The position numbers and the translations under genes are program-made. A DNA stretch of 64,000 nucleotides from Pseudomonadota bacterium (GTDB lineage: Bacteria > Myxococcota_A > Polyangia > GCA-2747355), in assembly GCA_016702545.1 (NCBI GenBank), contig JADJDT010000015.1, positions 62,001 to 126,000 of the forward strand, read 5' to 3'. Positions 58,972-64,000 of the stretch are shown piece by piece. The number at the start of each line of letters is the position of its first letter. Positions within the stretch are counted from its first letter, which is position 1. Below the pieces are notes generated by a model. The model had not been told where the DNA came from, searched no databases, and saw only the letters and a program-made list of their open reading frames with translations.

Positions 58972-59730
58972 TCACCTACTGGCCTCGACCTTCGCGCGGC
59001 GGAAGACGAGCACGGCGAGGTCGTGTCGATAGTCCTCGCCGCCGCAGCGGACCTCCGTGAGCACCAGCGGGCCAAGCTCCCGGCCGCCGATGACGACCTC
59101 GACCGGGTCGCCACCGACGGGGGGCAAGCGGCCCTCCGCGAAGAGCTGCAGGGCCGAGGGCATCATCGTGTACACCGTCGCGGTACCGTCGTCACCGACC
59201 ACGCCGCGGTGACGCTCCACCGGGAACCCCAGTGCCGTGTTCCCGCCCTTTGAGATCTGCACCTCATCGAGGAACCTACCGGCGATGGCGACGCGCTGCT
59301 CGATCGGCGGTGGGATCTCGGCCTCCACCCCGTCCGGGAGGGCCATCGTGCACACGAGGCGCCGCACCCCGTTGTCATCCGCGTCGTAGGTCCAGCTCCC
59401 GACCAGCCGCGGATCGAGCCAATGTTCGCGCCGGCGCTCGGTGAGCAGATCAAAGGTCGCGGCATCGTCGCGGGAGGCCTGGCGCCCGCGCAGGCGCTTG
59501 CGAAGGTCCTTCAGCTCCTTGACGCGCGGGTACGTCCAGCGCTTCGATGCGAGCACGCTGGCGTTCCAGAAGGTCACCGCCAGGGCAACGGCCGCGCGCG
59601 CGTCGTCGCTGGCGGGCGCCGAGCCGAGCCTGTCGAGCAGCGGGGCGGCTAGCTCGAGCACGAGCTCCGCGAGGTCGCGCTCGGGCAGGCGCACGACGGT
59701 CCACGAATACGGGTCTCGCCGCCGCGTCAT
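58972..59730 (-). CDS. Protein of unknown function
   Basis: 252 residues with PYSWTVVRLPERDLAELVLE at the start, then a basic segment KELKDLRKRLRGRQASR, and a beta-rich second half (LVGSWTYDADDNGVRRLVCT, TVYTMMPSALQLFAEG, PLVLTEVRCGGEDYRHDLAV). No motif I recognise. ATGA overlap with the TPR gene upstream places it at the end of the defence-island operon. Confidence 0.58.
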   Translation of the reverse strand: MTRRRDPYSWTVVRLPERDLAELVLELAAPLLDRLGSAPASDDARAAVALAVTFWNASVLASKRWTYPRVKELKDLRKRLRGRQASRDDAATFDLLTERRREHWLDPRLVGSWTYDADDNGVRRLVCTMALPDGVEAEIPPPIEQRVAIAGRFLDEVQISKGGNTALGFPVERHRGVVGDDGTATVYTMMPSALQLFAEGRLPPVGGDPVEVVIGGRELGPLVLTEVRCGGEDYRHDLAVLVFRRAKVEASR

Positions 59731-61001
59731 CGTTCCCCCTCCTGCAGCTCCTCCCAAGTCCTGCCGGCCTCGACGGCGGCGAGGTTGAAGCGGGCGCCCT
59801 GGTTGTCGCCGGGGTTGAGCCACAGCAGCTTGCGGAACACCGCGGCGGCCTCGCGGGTCTTGCCGAGGCGCCAAAGGCACAGGCCCATGCTGAGCATGCA
59901 ACGCAGGAACGGGCGGTTGTCGATCAGGCCCCAGGCGAGTACACCATCGAACCTCTTGCCGAGCGAGAGCGTGCCGATGCTCAGGCCGACGTCGTAGTGG
60001 CGCAGCGCCTGGGCCGGCCGGTGGTCGAAGTCGAAGTTGCCGAGGTGCGCGTGAGCGTCGAGGCAGCGCAGGTCCTGCGCAAGCATGTTCATCAGGATCT
60101 CGCGCGCGCCGACACGATCGCCCGCGGCGTTTAGCTCGCTAGCCTCAACGATGGGGTCCGAGTCGAAGTCCCCGGGCTCGACGCCCGGGAGCACCTGCTC
60201 CATCTCGAACATCGGCCGCTTGCCTCGAGCGATGATGGCCTTGGCCCACGCTTCAAGGGGCTCGCCCTCTTCGCCCCAGTACCTGGTCTCAGGATCCCAC
60301 TCGCCGCGAGGGCGAAGGGCGAGCGGTACGAGGCCGAGCGCCTCCACGTCCGCGCGCATCGAGAGCACACGCCCCGCCAGGTAGGCGTGGCGCGCGTAGG
60401 TCCACTGCTTCGTCGGCATGACCGTGATGATCCCGCCGGGCACCTCGTCGCGCACCGGCTTGCGCAGCGTGAGTTCGCGGGCCGTGCCCAGCAGGCGGCA
60501 GCGGAGCGCGTTCCATTTGCACGCGAGCACGATCAGCTCGACGGGCCTGCCGACGACGAGGTCGGCGCTCGTGGCCCTGTGGGCGCTCGCCGGCGTGGCG
60601 CTGGCAAGCTCCCACCCCCCTTGCGTCAGGCCCGCTCGCGGGTGCCCGCTGGAGGTGATGGCGCCGGCCGTGACGGGCTCGCCGACGACGAACGCCTCCG
60701 CGGGCAGAGCGACCTCCTTCTGCGCGGCGCCCTCGAGCGCACGGAGCTGCTGGTCCTCGGTCTTTGCGCCCGCGCCGATGCGCGCGAAGGGCGCGCCCGG
60801 CGTGTTTGCCGCGGTCGGTTTGGCGAAGGTGCGCCGTCTGTTCCTCGGGTCGAAGACGCCCCGCTCCTTCGCGTCGGCGATCAGGTCGATGAGCTGGCCG
60901 AGGTCCTCGCGTCCGGTGGCGCTGTTGCCGGACTTCGTCTTGGCGGCGCGGGACTTCGCGCGTGGGGCGGGCTTCTTGGTAGGGGGATTCGGGCGCGTCA
61001 C
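59727..61001 (-). CDS. TPR-containing protein of unknown function
   Basis: 424 residues. A Lys/Ala-rich N-terminus (KKPAPRAKSRAAKTKSG), a central conserved-looking block (TYARHAYLAGRVLSMRADVE, LIVLACKWNALRCR) and C-terminal TPRs (LGKTREAAAVFRKLLWLNPG). GTG start overlaps the stop of the 62-codon gene (GTGA). Found here behind defence genes; its role is unknown. Confidence 0.62.
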   Translation of the reverse strand: MTRPNPPTKKPAPRAKSRAAKTKSGNSATGREDLGQLIDLIADAKERGVFDPRNRRRTFAKPTAANTPGAPFARIGAGAKTEDQQLRALEGAAQKEVALPAEAFVVGEPVTAGAITSSGHPRAGLTQGGWELASATPASAHRATSADLVVGRPVELIVLACKWNALRCRLLGTARELTLRKPVRDEVPGGIITVMPTKQWTYARHAYLAGRVLSMRADVEALGLVPLALRPRGEWDPETRYWGEEGEPLEAWAKAIIARGKRPMFEMEQVLPGVEPGDFDSDPIVEASELNAAGDRVGAREILMNMLAQDLRCLDAHAHLGNFDFDHRPAQALRHYDVGLSIGTLSLGKRFDGVLAWGLIDNRPFLRCMLSMGLCLWRLGKTREAAAVFRKLLWLNPGDNQGARFNLAAVEAGRTWEELQEGER

Positions 61002-61186
61002 AACGGCTTCCCCTTCTTCCCCGTCGGCGCAGTGGGCGTCGCCTCGGCCCTAGGGATCCGGAGTTCCCGGATGGTTGCCTCGCGACGGAGCTCGGACGTG
61101 GTCCTCGGGGCGCGGTCGGTCATCGGCCCCTCGCCTTGGTGAGCGCCGCTCGTCCGGCCGGTCTCAGGGTGGCAGATCTCGGTCAT
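60998..61186 (-). CDS. Small hydrophilic protein of unknown function
   Basis: 62 residues (MTEICHPETGRTSG... PGTGKKGKP-like C-terminus), charged and probably disordered. Kept because its start overlaps the upstream stop (ATGA) and its stop overlaps the next start (GTGA), so it sits exactly in a chain of coupled genes. It could be a linker peptide or an antitoxin-like protein; nothing in it decides. Confidence 0.4.
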   Translation of the reverse strand: MTEICHPETGRTSGAHQGEGPMTDRAPRTTSELRREATIRELRIPRAEATPTAPTGKKGKPL

Positions 61187-61904
61187 GGCGCATGCCCTTC
61201 CGCGGGCGCGACCGGCGGGACGCTTGCCTGTGCAGGCGGTTGACCCGACGACGCTGTCGCGGCGTCGAGGCGCTCCAGTTCGGCCCGCCCACGCTGGATC
61301 AGCTCGTCGAGCTTCAACAAGCCCGCGGCCAATTGCCTCGCGCTCTTGTACTCACTCTCGGGGTCGATGTACCGCGTGACCTTCGAAACGGAGGTGTGCG
61401 CGACCTCGCCTCGAGCGGAGCCGAAGGATGAGAGATCCGACAGCAGCGTGGCGTCAATTTCAGGCGCGCCGATGCCGAGCGGCAGGAGCAACCTGAGGAC
61501 GTTCTCCTCCTTCAGCCCGTGGTTCTGGCGCTGGGCCGACCTCCACACGGCCTGCGCCTTCTGGATGGCGTCACGAACATCCAGCTCAGCCCCTTGGTCC
61601 TTGAGCGACGAAGGCGGGGGAGTGCGTGGTTGCGACCAGAGAACGCGAGCAAGCCAAGCAGAACTCGTGACGGGGTGCCGCGCTCAGACCACGCAGCCCA
61701 GGCGGCCTGGAAGAGATCGCTCGCAATCTCCTCGACGTAGGCCTCCATCTCCGCGTGCACGAGCACCCGAAACGATGCCGCCCGAAGATGCACTTCGTCG
61801 GGCTTGTCGTACGTGCCCGTCGGGTCAAACGGATCGGGCAAGAGCACCTTCCGCAGACGCTCGATGGCGTTTCCAAGCCTTTCGTGAAGCTCCGATCCGG
61901 CCAC
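61183..61904 (-). pseudogene. HEPN-like protein (MAE_28990 type), split by a one-base deletion
   Basis: Two frames together make one HEPN-like protein. The first (61904 down to 61512, MAGSELHERLGNAIERLRKV, SFRVLVHAEMEAYVEEIASD) carries the helical core of a MAE_28990/MAE_18760-type HEPN nuclease. At the run of five Gs on the plus strand (61616-61620) the frame must shift by one; with six, the sequence reads NHALPPPSSLKDQGAELDVR and runs to 61183 as one 240-residue protein. Whether this is a sequencing error, a decaying gene or programmed slippage cannot be decided. GTG start, 3 bases after the restored stop of the DUF262 gene. Confidence 0.6.
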
Positions 61905-61907
61905 GTC

Positions 61908-63085
61908 TCACCCCAGAAGCTGGAGAAGGTGATCCGCTTGTCCGCGATCTTGGGAACGGCGAAGTCGAGGCCTGTGGCCTTGCGCAGCGCGCTCCCCCAC
62001 GCGTCGAGTCGGAGCGCGGTGTTCTCCACACCTGCGGTGTCACGCTCGACGGCAGCAGCGAACGCTCTGTCGGCGAAGAGGTTCGCATAGGCCGCGCGAA
62101 CATCGTCGCCGTGGAGCGCGGTCGCCTCTCGAATGCGCGGATCCACGGCGAAGAACAGCAGCGCGTCTAGAATCGCTCGATTGAGCTGCCTGGAGCCGGG
62201 CTTTCGCGCGACGCCATCCGGAAACACCTGAAGGAGCGACAGGATGGCGGCGTCGAACGAGTCGGCAGCCGCCACGATCGCGTCCTTCTTCGCCGGCCAG
62301 GTCTTGTTCATGTCCTCGAAGGCTGCATCGAGAAACGACTTGAAGCGTCCCCCGTAGGTCCCGAGGAAGAAGTGAAAGGCCAGGTAGCGCGCCAGCAACT
62401 CAACGTCGCGCATTCGGTAGTCGGGACCCTCGAGGCCGAGGAGGTCCCTGAGCCCCGTACTCTCGACCGAGCGCTCGTCCACGAAGTCAGTGAACTCGCC
62501 GGGGAAAAGGGCCTGCCGGAGTTCCTGCGGAGAGAGCTTCACGCTGCCTGTGTTCAGGCGAAGGAAGACCAGATGCAGGAACTCGATGTTGGGCCAGTTC
62601 TTGATTACGACCGTCCGAATCGGCTGATTCAGCAAGGACGTGAAGTCGTCGAGAAGCGCCGGGTCCCCTTCGAGGTCGGCGTACGTCTTGCCGGACAGCC
62701 CCTTGCGCACGTCCAGACCCGACAGTCGGTAGGAGTTGTTCGGGCCCTCGCCGAATCCCCAGAACTGAAGGAGAGAGCAACCTTTGCTTCCCGTCCAGCA
62801 CCACGAAGCTCCTCTGCGCTCGCGTGATTCCGCCAGGACGATCTGGGGAATCGGCAGGCCGAGGATCAAGGACTCAATGAACTGGCTCTTCCGCTGTTTG
62901 TCCCAAGCATCGCGCCGCTGAAATCGAGGCTTCAGCACGATATTGCCCCGCTTCAACTGGGACACGACGGTCTCCGTCGTCCAATCGGTCGCATGAAGGA
63001 CCACATCGGAGTAGCGGACCTGAGCACTCGGCTCCGATGCTTCCTCGCTCGAGGCTTCCGAGAATTCGACGGGATCACGGGTCAT
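61908..63085 (-). pseudogene. DUF262 (GmrS/ParB-like) protein with apparent small deletions
   Basis: DUF262 proteins include the GmrS part of type IV restriction enzymes and many defence genes. SQLKRGNIVLKPRFQRRDAW, SQFIESLILGLPIPQIVLAE and LRLNTGSVKLSPQELRQALF are typical. The signature DGxQRL is broken: in the open frame residues near 93-106 read GASWCWTGSKGC, while a neighbouring frame has VVLDGKQRLLS; restoring one base near 62806-62813 and two in the GA run 62770-62778 recovers it. A further missing base in the four-C run 61911-61914 would give the stop TGA at 61910-61908; as it stands the frame runs on to 61586. The restored length is 393 residues. GGAGAG lies 8 bases before the ATG. 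Confidence 0.65.
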
Positions 63086-63170
63086 CGTTGCTCTCTCCGT
63101 TTTCGGTGTCTTTCGAGGCGTCCGTGGGCCCGCAGATCCACCTCGCGTAGCGCTGCGACCTCCGCGCCCC

Positions 63171-63992
63171 TCATGGCGCAAGCCCCCTCGTCAGCCGTCG
63201 CACGTAGCCCCGGTCGATGAGGCTCTCGAACTGCGTCCGCAGCGCCCGCGCGAAGACCGCGTCCTCGAGCAGGACGCCTGCCTCGATGTTTCGGCCTTGG
63301 GCGGCCTCGGTCAGGTTGGCGGAGGTGACGAACGCGCGCGCGTCGTCCACGACCACGCACTTGGCGTGCAGGCACGCGCTCTCCTCACCCACCGCCTGGA
63401 GCGAGCGCGGGTCGTAGTAGACCTCGGGCACGGGTTCCCAGGGCCAGATCTCCTTCCGGAACCAGCCGACGAAGGCGTCCTCGACGTCGCGCTCGGACGC
63501 GTGCGCCATGTAGTCAAGGCGACGGAGGTTCACGAAGATGCGCACCGTCAGGCTGCTGACCTCGGCCATGCGCTTCGCGAGCGGGAGCAGCACCGGGTTG
63601 CCCTTGGCCTCGCCTTCCTTCGCCTTGTGGCCGAGGTTGAAGGTCGAGACGACGACCGACTCACGCGCTCCGCGAAAGAGCTCGTTGCAGACGACGGCCG
63701 TGTCCCGCGAGCCCGCGATGTCGAGATCGGACCAGACCAGCGATGGCTGCGGCTTCACCTCGCCCACCCTTCGCGCCGCCTCCGCCAGACGCAGCGCAGC
63801 GACGAGCGCGCCAGCCTCGAGGCCGGCAGCGTGCAGCGCCTCGATCAACCGCAGCGCGTCGGTCTGCTCGCCCTTTGCGACCTGACGCCCGACCTGCATC
63901 GCGCCGAACGGAGCGACGAGGGCGCCGCGCTCCACGGCACCAGCGAGCGCCCCGAGCGCCGTCGCGGACAGGATCGGAAGCGCCTCGCTCAC
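63171..63992 (-). CDS. drmC: DISARM phospholipase D-like protein DrmC (start near the window edge)
   Basis: 273 residues matching DrmC of the DISARM phage-defence system: AGSRDTAVVCNELFRGARES, WPWEPVPEVYYDPRSL, then the single PLD HKD motif CLHAKCVVVDDARAFVTSAN and LTEAAQGRNIEAGVLL. The only start in view is a GTG at 63992, eight bases from the window end, so the true start could be beyond. In class 1 DISARM the order is drmD, drmMI, drmA, drmB, drmC, which predicts the other genes at higher coordinates. It is followed after 85 bases by the DUF262 gene. Confidence 0.82.
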   Translation of the reverse strand: MSEALPILSATALGALAGAVERGALVAPFGAMQVGRQVAKGEQTDALRLIEALHAAGLEAGALVAALRLAEAARRVGEVKPQPSLVWSDLDIAGSRDTAVVCNELFRGARESVVVSTFNLGHKAKEGEAKGNPVLLPLAKRMAEVSSLTVRIFVNLRRLDYMAHASERDVEDAFVGWFRKEIWPWEPVPEVYYDPRSLQAVGEESACLHAKCVVVDDARAFVTSANLTEAAQGRNIEAGVLLEDAVFARALRTQFESLIDRGYVRRLTRGLAP

Positions 63993-64000
63993 GAGCCCTC

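Noticed and set aside
61512..61590. Programmed frameshift in the HEPN-like gene
   Set aside because: A shift would be needed at three other places nearby, and no slippery heptamer or downstream stem is obvious; deletions or sequencing errors explain all four.

Overview
The window looks like a chromosome fragment of a high-GC Gram-negative deltaproteobacterium in the broad sense, most probably an uncultured member of the Myxococcota. The signs are eukaryote-like Ser/Thr kinase signalling (HRDVSPPN active site), many TPR, FHA and HEAT proteins, sigma-54 regulators, an outer-membrane porin, lipoproteins with lipoboxes, a TolC/RND efflux set, a histone-deacetylase-like protein and a protein whose C-terminus resembles a domain I associate with Myxococcus. 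Genes are tightly packed, often with ATGA, GTGA or TTGA overlaps. No rRNA, CRISPR, insertion sequence or phage gene was seen.

Layout. 0-9 kb: RDD membrane protein, MshEN/HEAT protein, ffh (SRP), FHA protein, TPR lipoprotein, RNase HI with a zinc-ribbon front, DUF971 and the ApbC/Mrp Fe-S carrier. 9-16 kb: comEC, a cupredoxin-like exported protein paired with a two-TM sensor-like protein, and a plant-type glutamate-cysteine ligase. 16-24 kb: small membrane and coiled-coil proteins, a Rieske protein, radC, tRNA-Lys(CTT), pgeF and rluD. 24-33 kb: a MinD-like/J-domain/RodZ-HTH fusion, a NifA-like regulator, a porin, dksA, a Ser/Thr kinase and glgC. 33-44 kb: a giant TPR protein, a lipoprotein, a Wzx-like flippase, a START-like protein, a DUF2723 membrane protein, dusA and a TolC-like protein. 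44-55 kb: RND adaptor and pump, an LVIVD lipoprotein, a TMTC-like protein, a CBS protein and an HDAC-like protein. 55-64 kb: a minus-strand run ending in a defence-like island that contains DrmC of the DISARM phage-defence system, a DUF262 gene and a HEPN gene (both with apparent small deletions), a TPR protein and unknowns. The rest of a DISARM locus would lie beyond base 64000.

The most striking non-coding structure is a set of seven intergenic palindromic elements (about 50-160 bp; labelled A, G, B, F, C, D and E along the window). Most share an interior plan: a CAAGGCGCG-like box, a central hairpin often built on GTAC, and a CAACGC box. Their outer arms differ from element to element yet stay complementary within each one. 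In five of seven an arm begins at or overlaps the stop codon of the neighbouring gene, and all four convergent gene gaps longer than 100 bp contain one. I cannot match this to a named repeat family. Part of it may act as a bidirectional terminator or 3'-end element, part as a non-autonomous mobile repeat.

How genes work together: ffh serves co-translational membrane targeting; apbC with DUF971 points to Fe-S cofactor delivery; pgeF, rluD and a small gene form one overlapping operon; glgC makes ADP-glucose for glycogen; the flippase, DUF2723 and TMTC-like genes point to envelope glycan or protein O-glycosylation; TolC, MFP and RND form a tripartite pump whose TolC gene is divergent.
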